A DNA stretch of 34,848 bases from the NCBI GenBank assembly GCA_015066205.1, contig SVOV01000026.1:1-34848 (forward strand), given 5' to 3'. A program made the translations under genes and the position numbers. The stretch is from Oscillospiraceae bacterium (GTDB lineage Bacteria > Bacillota > Clostridia > Oscillospirales > Acutalibacteraceae). Of this stretch, positions 14,584-21,900 are shown one piece after another. The notes beneath the pieces are model-generated. The model was not told the origin of the DNA. It was given only the letters and a program-made list of their open reading frames with translations, and ran no database searches. Numbering within the stretch: position 1 is the first letter of the stretch; each line of letters starts with the position of its first letter.

Positions 14584-15504
14584 ATGAATATTCACAGTAA
14601 CAGGAGTGACAGAGAAGGGAAGAAAAAATTCTCTTTAAAGGCACACGGTATAACCTCTTACCATACAGCTCCCGCTGTACTGATGATGGTTGCCGGTCTT
14701 GCCCTCTCCGCAATAGTAAGTGATGTTCCCCCCGCAATGAATCAGGTATTCGCTTCATCAGTTGAAACCGAAACCGAGAATACGGGAGAATACGGCGAAG
14801 CAGCTGACGGAATCCTTTCAGAGGAAATGACAGATGCCGAGATCGTTTATGAGGAGCATCCCGAGGTGCTTGCTGCAGGAATCGGTTCATTTACGGAAGA
14901 AGAAAACACGGTAACGCTTGATTTCAATTCATTTATTTCTTCAATAACCGAGGCTGAAGCAGAAAAGAAGCTTGAAGAGATTCAGAAAGAGGACCGCGAC
15001 AGAGAGCTCTGGGAAGCCAGAGGCGAGGTCGTTGCAAGCTCTAACAGAAATCTTTATCTCGACCATTACAAGTATCAGAGAGGCCCCTCCAACATTCCCA
15101 GTACAGGTGCTTATACCTCTTGTACTCCCGGACAGGTCATTTCTCAGATGCAGCCCCCCTCAACACTGACCTTTGATGAAAACGGTGTTCCCGAAAATTA
15201 TCTCTACTGTATCGAAGGTAAGTCAACCGCATACTACGGCGGATATATGACCGCAACAGGCTCAGCTGTCCGTCCCGGTGTTGTAGCCGTTGACCCCAGA
15301 GAGATTCCTTACGGTACTGAAATGTGGATAGTTTCTGCCGACGGTAAATATGTTTACGGCTTTGCAAGAGCTGAGGACACAGGCGGATTTATCTACTGGC
15401 CCAAGGGCGCTACGGTTGACCTTTATATGAACACATACGCAGACTGCTGTGTATGGGGCTGGAGAGGCGTCAAGATCTATGTTCTCCCCACATCCTATAA
15501 ATAA
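14584..15504 (+). CDS. Secreted 3D (Asp-Asp-Asp) domain protein, probable cell-wall lytic enzyme
   Basis: A 306-residue exported protein with a basic N-terminus, a hydrophobic segment (about 30-58, probable uncleaved or late-cleaved signal), an acidic linker (about 60-150) and a C-terminal 3D domain (about 212-303). The three aspartates that name the domain are seen in V-D-P-R-E-I-P-Y-G-T, A-E-D-T-G-G and T-V-D-L-Y-M. The fold is a double-psi beta barrel related to MltA and RlpA; members cleave or bind peptidoglycan. T-A-Y-Y-G-G and the T-A-T-G-S-A block are also typical. A consensus promoter and AGGAGAG suggest strong expression. The exact activity is not known. Confidence 0.85.
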   Translation: MNIHSNRSDREGKKKFSLKAHGITSYHTAPAVLMMVAGLALSAIVSDVPPAMNQVFASSVETETENTGEYGEAADGILSEEMTDAEIVYEEHPEVLAAGIGSFTEEENTVTLDFNSFISSITEAEAEKKLEEIQKEDRDRELWEARGEVVASSNRNLYLDHYKYQRGPSNIPSTGAYTSCTPGQVISQMQPPSTLTFDENGVPENYLYCIEGKSTAYYGGYMTATGSAVRPGVVAVDPREIPYGTEMWIVSADGKYVYGFARAEDTGGFIYWPKGATVDLYMNTYADCCVWGWRGVKIYVLPTSYK

Positions 15505-15508
15505 AAGT

Positions 15509-15540
15509 AAATGCTCACTCACAAAGAGTGAGCATTTTTT
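15509..15540. terminator. Strong terminator between convergent genes
   Basis: A 12-bp perfect stem AAATGCTCACTC/GAGTGAGCATTT (15509-15520 with 15526-15537), 5-nt loop, T-run. A-rich sequence before it may serve the other strand. Confidence 0.85.
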
Positions 15541-15570
15541 CTGTCAGAAGGTCCTGAATTCCCGGAGAAC

Positions 15571-16362
15571 TTATATTTCTCCTCTGAATACTTCTCTGAC
15601 TTCACAGCGCATCATTATATTGCCGTCCTTTTTGCATACGGCATAAGCCTCATTGCTCTTATGTGTAATCTTAATTTCCTTATCATACTCAGCTCTTCCT
15701 GTTTTGCAGGCACAAAGAGCGGTAAAGCCGAAAGAGGACAATGCAGGTGTGGTGAATGCCTTGCCGTAATAATCAATATCAATGGAATCCTCTCTCTCTT
15801 CGGCAAGGATAAGATCTGCCTTCTTCTGAAAAAGGGAATTCACGGAAACCTTTTCTCCGAGATAGGAAATATTCAGTTTGTCCTTGCATTCCGAAAAATG
15901 AAGAGTATGTAAGGTGTGAAGCTGTGCCGCCGTAAGAGTAAGAATTCTGTTGCCAAGCTGTGTTTTTCTTTCTTCTGCGGGGTATTTCAGGTTAAAATCA
16001 GCTTTTCCCATATCACAGTAAATCGTACCTGATTCTTCGGAAAAAGACTCCGAAACGGTGAAAAAAGCGTGATTTTCTGCTGAAAATTCCTGATGAGTTA
16101 ATCTTTTCTCTGAAAACAGCGCAAAAGCGGCGCAAACAGACGCTGTTGAAAAATCTTGCATAACTTCTCCGTTTTGAAGAAAGCCTCTTATTTGGCTTGT
16201 TTTGGCGTTCTTTTGATAAAATGATAAAATTCCTTGTGCGCCGATTCCTTTTTGTCTGTCGCAGAGCATTATTATGTCTTCCGTGTTAAGAGAATCGATA
16301 TCCGAGCTGTCGGACAGTATTATAAAATCCTGTCCGGCTGAAAAAAGCTTAATAAATTTCAT
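15571..16362 (-). CDS. Degenerate DapF-like (diaminopimelate epimerase fold) protein
   Basis: A 263-residue protein that aligns by eye with diaminopimelate epimerase: M-K-F-I-K-L-F-S-A-G-Q-D-F-I-I-L for the usual MKFxKMxGxGNDFI, then L-C-D-R-Q-K-G-I-G-A-Q-G-I-L (33-46). Key residues are changed. Asn11 is Gln11. The block with the first catalytic cysteine, C-G-N-G-I-R-C, reads F71-S-T-A-S-V-C77, so that cysteine is Phe. The substrate Glu-Arg pair near 208-209 is Leu-Ser. The second cysteine (Cys217, in T-A-L-C-A-C-K-T-G) may remain. It is therefore unlikely to racemise DAP and may be a pseudoenzyme or have another role. It is full length and in frame, so not simply a decayed gene. A good ribosome binding site precedes the ATG. 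Confidence 0.7.
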   Translation of the reverse strand: MKFIKLFSAGQDFIILSDSSDIDSLNTEDIIMLCDRQKGIGAQGILSFYQKNAKTSQIRGFLQNGEVMQDFSTASVCAAFALFSEKRLTHQEFSAENHAFFTVSESFSEESGTIYCDMGKADFNLKYPAEERKTQLGNRILTLTAAQLHTLHTLHFSECKDKLNISYLGEKVSVNSLFQKKADLILAEEREDSIDIDYYGKAFTTPALSSFGFTALCACKTGRAEYDKEIKITHKSNEAYAVCKKDGNIMMRCEVREVFRGEI

Positions 16363-16441
16363 ATAAAACCAACCTTTCTCAGAATCTTATGAGACAGGGA
16401 AGAAAAAAAGACAGAAATTGTAATATTTTTTTAATTAGATG

Positions 16442-16470
16442 TTGACTTTTTGATTTGTAAGTGATAATAT
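16442..16470 (+). promoter_or_regulatory. Promoter of tRNA-Arg
   Basis: TTGACT (16442-16447), 17 bp, TAATAT (16465-16470) preceded by TGA. Confidence 0.65.
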
Positions 16471-16505
16471 ATTAAGGCATTGGAAAACAATGCGGCTGAA
16501 TAACT

Positions 16506-16582
16506 GCGCCGGTAGCTCAGTTGGATAGAGTGACTGGCTACGAACCAGTAGGTCAGGGGTTCGAGTCCCTTCCGGCGCGCCA
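16506..16582 (+). tRNA. tRNA-Arg(ACG)
   Basis: A complete cloverleaf with encoded CCA. Acceptor GCGCCGG pairs with CCGGCGC (16506-16512 with 16572-16578), then discriminator G and CCA. The anticodon stem ACTGG/CCAGT encloses CTACGAA with anticodon ACG at 16540-16542, and a GGTTCGAGTCC T-arm follows. The A at position 34 should be edited to inosine by TadA, so this tRNA would read CGU, CGC and CGA. Confidence 0.97.
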
Positions 16583-16614
16583 AAAAACGACTTGTTAAAA
16601 CAAGTCGTTTTTTT
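16583..16614 (+). terminator. Terminator of tRNA-Arg
   Basis: A long stem, CGACTTGTT with AACAAGTCG (16588-16596 with 16599-16607), flanked by A6 and T7, right after the CCA end. Confidence 0.9.
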
Positions 16615-16616
16615 AT

Positions 16617-16796
16617 CCATTGCGAAAGCAATGGTATATCATCAATGGAGCAAGGCTCCGTTGTATATCATCAGCCGATAGGCTGTATATCATCACGCGG
16701 AGCGTGTATATAAGCTTTCGCAATGATGATATGCAAGACTTCGTCTTGATGAAATGCAATTTCTTTGAAATTGATGATATGCACGGCTTTGCCGTG
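16617..16796. repeat. Array of seven short hairpins with an orientation-switching spacer
   Basis: Seven perfect or near-perfect small palindromes: 16617-16634 (7-bp stem, GAAA loop), 16644-16662 (8 bp, one G-T), 16672-16685 (5 bp), 16694-16706 (5 bp), 16734-16748 (6 bp), 16757-16773 (7 bp), 16782-16796 (6 bp). Stem sequences all differ. The first four are separated by three exact copies of TATATCATCA (16635, 16664, 16686); the last three follow TGATGATATGCA (16724, 16747 with one mismatch, 16772), nearly the reverse complement. A 12-bp inverted repeat, CATTGCGAAAGC (16618-16629) with GCTTTCGCAATG (16714-16725), joins the two halves. Any open reading frame through it is incidental. Confidence 0.9.
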
Positions 16797-16817
16797 ATAA
16801 ATAATATGGAGAACAGT

Positions 16818-17357
16818 ATGTACGAATTTTTTACAGCACATCAGAATTTAATAGCACAGATACTGGGCTTTGTGGCAATGGGAATTGCGGTGACAATGTA
16901 TCAGTTCAAAAAGCACCGCACGATACTTTTTCTTATGTCCCTTTGTTCTTTGGTGTGGAGTCTTCACTTTGCCTGTCTCGGGCTTTTTACTCCTGTGGGA
17001 ATGAATATGCTGAACATTTTCCGATGTATCGCTTATTCCTTCAGAGAAAAGAAATGGGCGCAGAACAATATAATTCCTGCCGTCTTTGTGGTGCTCAATG
17101 CCGCAAGTGTGATTCTCACCTGGGAAAGTGCCTGGAGTATCCTGCCATTTATCGCTGCGATATTTGCAACAATCGGAAACTGGCAGAGAAACACAAGGCT
17201 TCTCAAGTATCTGTCAATCCCCGTCTGCGGATGTTGGTTTGTGTATAACATAGTAAACGGCTCCATTGCCGGCACGCTTAACGAAACCTTTGCCCTTATT
17301 TCAATTGCAGTATATCTTATAAGAACAAGAAAAACAGAAAAGAAAGAATGCAGTTAA
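16818..17357 (+). CDS. YgjV-family inner-membrane protein
   Basis: A 179-residue membrane protein with about six hydrophobic segments. Q-I-L-G-F-V-A-M-G, Y-Q-F-K-K-H-R-T-I-L and F-A-A-I-F-A-T-I-G-N-W-Q are the kind of pattern seen in the YgjV family, whose function is not established. The frame stays open upstream through the hairpin array, but the ATG at 16818 has GGAG (16808-16811) six bases before it and starts where family members start; the ATG at 16806 has no ribosome binding site. No promoter is visible between the tRNA terminator and this gene, so it may depend on read-through or on a promoter hidden in the array. Confidence 0.75.
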   Translation: MYEFFTAHQNLIAQILGFVAMGIAVTMYQFKKHRTILFLMSLCSLVWSLHFACLGLFTPVGMNMLNIFRCIAYSFREKKWAQNNIIPAVFVVLNAASVILTWESAWSILPFIAAIFATIGNWQRNTRLLKYLSIPVCGCWFVYNIVNGSIAGTLNETFALISIAVYLIRTRKTEKKECS

Positions 17358-17362
17358 AAAAG

Positions 17363-17390
17363 TCCGCAGATAACCTCTGCGGATTTTTTT
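17363..17390 (+). terminator. Intrinsic terminator of the YgjV-family gene
   Basis: Perfect 8-bp stem TCCGCAGA/TCTGCGGA (17363-17370 with 17376-17383) between an A-run and seven T. Confidence 0.85.
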
Positions 17391-17405
17391 GTATATATGA
17401 AACCA

Positions 17406-17437
17406 AAGGTGCCAACCACTTCCGGGGTTGACACCTT
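17406..17437 (+). repeat. Cassette-flanking hairpin, copy 1
   Basis: Arms AAGGTGCCAACC (17406-17417) and GGTTGACACCTT (17426-17437) pair except for one C-A mismatch; the loop is 8 nt, then TATTTTTG. The second copy is at 18881-18912 in the same orientation. Left arms are identical (12/12), right arms 11/12, loops unrelated. It lies just past the 3' end of the XRE gene and may also act as a terminator. Confidence 0.8.
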
Positions 17438-17445
17438 ATTTTTGT

Positions 17446-17670
17446 TTATTCAAAAATATCTTCGTATGAAATCGATAAAATTTTCTTTAACAGATAAATT
17501 TCATCAGGATATAAATGTCTTTGTCCAACTTCAATTTTTGCTAAAGCGCTACGGGTAATATCACAGCCTTCTAATTGTAGTTTAGCAGAAAGCTGTTCTT
17601 GAGTAATATTTGCTTTTTCCCTTAAATGGCGTATTCGTTGACCGATTTCTTTTTCGTATTTTTTGTTCAA
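17446..17670 (-). CDS. XRE-family helix-turn-helix regulator
   Basis: A 74-residue DNA-binding protein, essentially one HTH domain: I-G-Q-R-I-R-H-L-R-E-K-A-N-I-T-Q-E-Q-L-S-A-K-L-Q (about 9-32) is the first half, and T-R-S-A-L-A-K-I-E-V-G-Q-R (about 39-51) holds the recognition helix. The TTG at 17670 is chosen as start: GAGAGG lies six bases upstream and M-N-K-K-Y-E-K-E-I-G is the usual beginning. A GTG at 17694 would fall inside the operator and lacks a site. The gene diverges from the membrane-protein gene, with two near-identical operators between, so it most likely represses both directions. Confidence 0.9.
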   Translation of the reverse strand: MNKKYEKEIGQRIRHLREKANITQEQLSAKLQLEGCDITRSALAKIEVGQRHLYPDEIYLLKKILSISYEDIFE

Positions 17671-17690
17671 GATAATCCTCTCTTTGATTC

Positions 17691-17710
17691 GCACTTAAAT
17701 AGGTGCAAAA
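17691..17710. promoter_or_regulatory. Operator O1 of the XRE cassette
   Basis: GCAC, 8 bp, GTGC then AAAA. It overlaps the -10 (TATTTA, 17701-17696) of the minus-strand promoter of the regulator gene. It matches O2 at 18 of 20 positions. Confidence 0.7.
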
Positions 17711-17745
17711 AAGCTATTGACAATATTTTACTGTAGTGTTATCAT
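17696..17745. promoter_or_regulatory. Divergent, overlapping promoters of the XRE cassette
   Basis: Plus strand: TTGACA (17717-17722), 17 bp, TATCAT (17740-17745), starting transcription about 17752, exactly at O2. Minus strand: TTGTCA (17723-17718), 16 bp, TATTTA (17701-17696), inside O1. The two -35 boxes share five base pairs, so polymerase cannot occupy both at once. Confidence 0.6.
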
Positions 17746-17747
17746 TA

Positions 17748-17771
17748 TTTTGCACTTATATGGGTGCAAAA
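17748..17771. promoter_or_regulatory. Operator O2 of the XRE cassette
   Basis: Perfect 8-bp arms TTTTGCAC/GTGCAAAA with 8 bp between. It covers the predicted start site of the plus-strand promoter. Its centre is 61 bp from that of O1, close to six helical turns. Confidence 0.75.
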
Positions 17772-17792
17772 TGTAGTTTTTTAGGAGGAAAT

Positions 17793-18233
17793 ATGAAAAA
17801 AACAAAAATAGGTCTTTCGCTTAATGTTTTTTGCAGTATGATTTTTCTTATTGCATTTTTAGGGGGCTATGTCCCGACAATTATGATTGTTGGTTACACT
17901 TTGTTGTGCGAAAAGGAAAGGTGTATAAAGGTAACTGCTTTGAACGCATTGTTTTTGCTTTTCGCTTTTTCTTGTTTTGATTCTGCCATAGCAATAATTC
18001 CGTACCTTTATGGTTTTGTTGATAATTTTGTCTCACTTTTTGGTGGATATTGCGACACAAGAATTTTGGCTACAGTAACTAATGCTTTATCTTATATTGT
18101 TGATATTGCCCGAACTGTAATTTTTATTGTTATCAGTTTGAGAATATTTAAGGGAAAACAGACTGATATTGCTGTGATTACTAAATTAACAGAAAAATAT
18201 TTGATTTTGGAGGAAAAAATATGCGAAGAATAA
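17793..18233 (+). CDS. Small membrane protein of the XRE cassette
   Basis: A 146-residue protein with three to four hydrophobic segments (about 8-37, 46-70, 90-118). It belongs to a layout that I recall from other gut Clostridia but for which I know no name: Y-T-L-L-C-E-K-E-R-C-I-K near 35-47, I-A-R-T-V-I-F-I-V-I-S-L near 104-115 and a C-terminal V-I-T-K-L-T-E-K-Y-L tail. TAGGAGGAAAT precedes the ATG at 17793; the frame is open further up but runs into the operator. Leucine is often TTG/TTA, unlike the CTT/CTC habit of neighbouring core genes, which suggests transfer. It overlaps the next gene by 13 bases, so the two are coupled. Confidence 0.8.
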   Translation: MKKTKIGLSLNVFCSMIFLIAFLGGYVPTIMIVGYTLLCEKERCIKVTALNALFLLFAFSCFDSAIAIIPYLYGFVDNFVSLFGGYCDTRILATVTNALSYIVDIARTVIFIVISLRIFKGKQTDIAVITKLTEKYLILEEKICEE

Positions 18234-18865
18234 TATCTGTTTTATGTGTAATTTTAGTTTTTTGTTTTGTTATGAGTTCATGTGCCGTGAAATTTACTGA
18301 AGATGTAAATAAAGATGAAATTAAGGAGGATGTATATTTATCTCTTCCAGAAGATGCTCTTGAAACCGAAGCAAAAGACGAAACAACGGCAATTCCTGAA
18401 ACGACCGTAATTCCTGAAACAACGGTATCGAAAAAAACTTCGGCAGAAATTGAAGCTGAAATACAAAGTCAGGAGGTAAAGGTTATCCTCACCGAATATA
18501 TAGAGGGTACATTTGATGATTATTTGTCTGCTATAATTCAGAATGATTCCGCGACAGCAGTAAAAAATGCAGTAATTGCTTTTGTCGCATGGGATGAGAA
18601 TAATCTTCCTGTAATACTTGATGATTCAAGCTTCAGTGCCTATAATGGATATGTTGAAGAGTGCAATTATGAGGGAATAAATCTTATTTCGGCATCTCAA
18701 TATGGTGAAGGAAGAGGCTTAAGGCTTGATAGTAGCGTAAAACAAACAATTGAAAAATTTAAGGCGATTGTCGTGTCATATGATAATTTTAATGGCGAAA
18801 CATGGGAGAATCCGTTATATGATGAATGGATAGGGATTTATGCAGAAAAACAATTGAAAGAATAA
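18221..18865 (+). CDS. Lipoprotein of the XRE cassette
   Basis: A 214-residue exported lipoprotein. The signal ends in lipobox M-S-S-C (Cys21); then comes an acidic Thr/Glu linker with two P-E-T-T-V repeats (about 58-68). The C-terminal domain (about 105-205) contains A-V-I-A-F-V-A-W-D-E-N-N-L-P-V, Y-E-G-I-N-L-I-S-A, and F-K-A-I-V-V-S-Y-D-N-F-N-G-E-T-W-E-N-P-L-Y. This pattern resembles the domain I recall as DUF5780 in Clostridia lipoproteins; this is from memory and unchecked. GGAGG sits before the ATG. Its partner is the membrane protein encoded upstream. The role is unknown. Confidence 0.8.
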   Translation: MRRIISVLCVILVFCFVMSSCAVKFTEDVNKDEIKEDVYLSLPEDALETEAKDETTAIPETTVIPETTVSKKTSAEIEAEIQSQEVKVILTEYIEGTFDDYLSAIIQNDSATAVKNAVIAFVAWDENNLPVILDDSSFSAYNGYVEECNYEGINLISASQYGEGRGLRLDSSVKQTIEKFKAIVVSYDNFNGETWENPLYDEWIGIYAEKQLKE

Positions 18866-18880
18866 ATGAAAGATAAGCAA

Positions 18881-18912
18881 AAGGTGCCAACCTCTTTTGA
18901 GGCTGACACCTT
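18881..18912 (+). repeat. Cassette-flanking hairpin, copy 2
   Basis: Arms AAGGTGCCAACC (18881-18892) and GGCTGACACCTT (18901-18912), two mismatches, loop TCTTTTGA, then AATTTTATTC. It lies between the convergent ends of the lipoprotein and pyruvate oxidoreductase genes and probably terminates one or both. It begins 1,475 bp from copy 1. Confidence 0.8.
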
Positions 18913-18943
18913 AATTTTATTCAGCTGTTATGACTCTGCCAGC

Positions 18944-21900
18944 TTATTCAGCATCGGGAGCATAGAGAGCCTTAAGTCTGAGAAGATGATTATATCTTTC
19001 AACTGACTTTGCTTCTGCATCTGCGAAGAGAGCTTCTGCTCTGTCGGGGAAGGAACGGGTAAGTGAAGAATAACGAGCTTCGTTGAGAAGGAATGCACGG
19101 AAGTCTTCGCTCTTGCCGGGCTTGGAGTCGATTGAGAAGGGATTCTCGCCCTTTTCCTTGAGTGCGGGGTTGTAACGGAACATATTCCAGTATCCGCATT
19201 CAACAGCCTTCTGCATTTCAGCCTGGCAGTTAACCATACCGCCCTTGATGGAGTGCATTTCGCAAGGTGCGTATGCGATGATGATTGAGGGTCCGTTATA
19301 AGCTTCTGCTTCTGCGATAGCCTTGATTGTCTGGTTCATATCAGCACCCATAGCAATCTGTGCTACATATACATAGCCGTAGCTCATAGCGATCTCGGAA
19401 AGGCTCTTCTTTGCAATGCCCTTACCTGCAGCAGCAAACTGAGCAACCTGACCGATCTGAGAAGCCTTGGATGCCTGTCCGCCTGTGTTGGAGTAAACTT
19501 CTGTATCGAATACCATGATGTTTACATCTTCACCTGCTGCGAGAACATGGTCAACACCGCCGAAGCCGATGTCGTATGCCCAACCGTCGCCGCCGAAGAT
19601 CCATACGGACTTCTTAGCAAGGTATTCCTTGTTCTTGAGAACGGATGCGCAGTTGTCACAGCAGCAGCCGACCTTTTCAAGCTCAGCTACAAGAGCTTCT
19701 GTTGCAGCGCCGTTCTTTGCACCGTCATTAACAGTTGCAAGATATTCGTCAGCAGCAGCCTTGAGCTCAGCGCTTGCCTTTTCGCTTGCAGCGATCTCCT
19801 TGACCTTAGCGATAAGAGAATTACGGATAGCGTTCTGACCGAGGTACATACCGAAGCCGTGTTCTGCGTTATCTTCGAAGAGGGAGTTAGCCCAAGCGGG
19901 ACCGTGGCCTGCCTTGTTTACTGTGTAGGGTGATGTTGCTGCGGGACCGCCCCAGATAGAAGAACAGCCTGTAGCATTGGAGATGTACATTCTGTCACCG
20001 AACATCTGAGTGATAAGACGGGCATAAGCAGTTTCAGCACAGCCTGCGCAGGAGCCTGAGAACTCGAGGAGAGGAGTCTTGAACTGGCTTGCCTTTACAG
20101 ATACGCCTGCTGTCATATCAGCCTTTTCTGTAACATTAGCAACACAGTAATCGAAGGAAGCCTGCTGAGCATCCTGGCTCTCTCTTGACTTCATTGTAAG
20201 TGAATTTGTGGGACATACGCCGATACAAACTCCGCAACCCATACAGTCCATGGGAGATACAGCGAGAGTATAAACATATTCTGTCTTTTTGATTTCCTTT
20301 GTCTTTGTAACCTCGGGAGCATTAGCAGCTTCCTCAGCTGTCATAGCAAAGGGACGGATAGTAGCGTGAGGACATACATATGCGCAACGGTTGCACTGTA
20401 CGCACTTTGTGGGATCCCATTCGGGAACCATAACAGCAACGCCTCTCTTTTCGAAAGCGGATGCGCCCTGTTCAAATGTACCGTCAGCGTGATCCATAAA
20501 TGCGGAAACGGGAAGTGAGTCACCGTCCATACGGCCAACGGGAAGCATGATGTTGTTGACCATCTTCTCGAGCTTGGACTGTGCGCCTTCTGATGTGCAA
20601 TTGCAGGTATCTTCTGCATTTGCCCAATCTGCGGGTACGTCGATCTTAACATAAGCTGTTGCACCTGCGTCAATAGCCTTTTCGTTCATTTCAACGATCT
20701 CTTTACCCTTCTTCATGAACTTCTGTGCCTTTTCCTTCATGTAGCCGATAGCTTCCTCGGGAGGAAGAACCTTGGCAAGTGAGAAGAATGCGGACTGAAG
20801 AACTGTATTTGTACGCTTGCCGAGACCGATCTTTGCAGCAAGGTCAATAGCATTAACAGTGTAAAGCTGGATGTTGTTGTTAGCGATATAACGCTTTGTT
20901 TCAGCGTTGAGCTTTTCGCTGAGTTCCTTTTCATCCCACTGGCAGTTGATAAGGAATACACCGCCGGGCTTAACATCCTGAACCATCTTGAAGCCTTTTT
21001 CTACATAGGAAGGATTGTGACATGCAACGAAGTCAGCCTTGTTGATGTAGTAGGGGGACTTGATGGGCTTGTCGCCGAAACGGAGATGAGAAATTGTGAT
21101 ACCGCCGGTCTTCTTTGAGTCATACTGGAAGTATGCCTGAACGAACTTGTCTGTGTGGTCACCGATGATCTTGATGGAGTCCTTGTTAGCACCAACAGTA
21201 CCGTCGCCGCCGAGACCCCAGAACTTGCATTCGATTGTGCCGGGAGCAGCTGTGTTGGGAGCTTCCTTCTCTTCAAGAGAAAGGTGAGTAACATCGTCGT
21301 TGATACCGATTGTGAACTGAGCCTTGGGAGCATCCTTCTTGAGCTCTTCATATACTGCAAATACGCTTGCGGGAGGAGTATCCTTTGAACCGAGACCGTA
21401 TCTGCCGCCTACAACTGTAGCCTGAACGCCCTTTGTAGCAAGAGCGGTAACAACATCAAGATAAAGGGGCTCGCCGAGAGAGCCGGGTTCCTTTGTTCTG
21501 TCAAGAACTGCGATCTTCTTTGCAGTTGCGGGGATAGCTTCGATGAGCTTTTCAGCGGAGAAGGGTCTGTAAAGACGAACCTTGACAAGACCTACCTTTT
21601 CACCCTGAGCTGTGAGATAGTCAATAACCTCTTCAGCAACGTCACAGATGGAGCCCATAGCAACGATAACTCTTTCAGCATCCTCAGCACCGTAGTAGTT
21701 GAAGAGCTTATAGTTTGTGCCGAGCTTGGCATTGACCTTATCCATATATTCTTCAACGATAGCGGGAACTGCATCGTAGTATTCGTTACAAGCTTCTCTG
21801 TGCTGGAAGAAGATGTCGCCGTTTTCGTGTGAGCCTCTCATTACGGGATGCTCGGGATTAAGAGCGCGCTTTCTGAATGCGTCAACAGCATCCATATCGC

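Noticed and set aside
16506-16614. tRNA-Arg as an integration site of a mobile element
   Set aside because: No second copy of the tRNA 3' end and no integrase are seen in the window.
16431-16631. Open frame on the minus strand across the tRNA with the string RRKGLEPLTYW
   Set aside because: It is the antisense of tRNA-Arg; this string is a well-known false protein in databases.
16617-16796. CRISPR array
   Set aside because: Repeats are only 10-12 bp, the intervening units are 13-19 bp palindromes, orientation flips halfway, and no cas gene is present.
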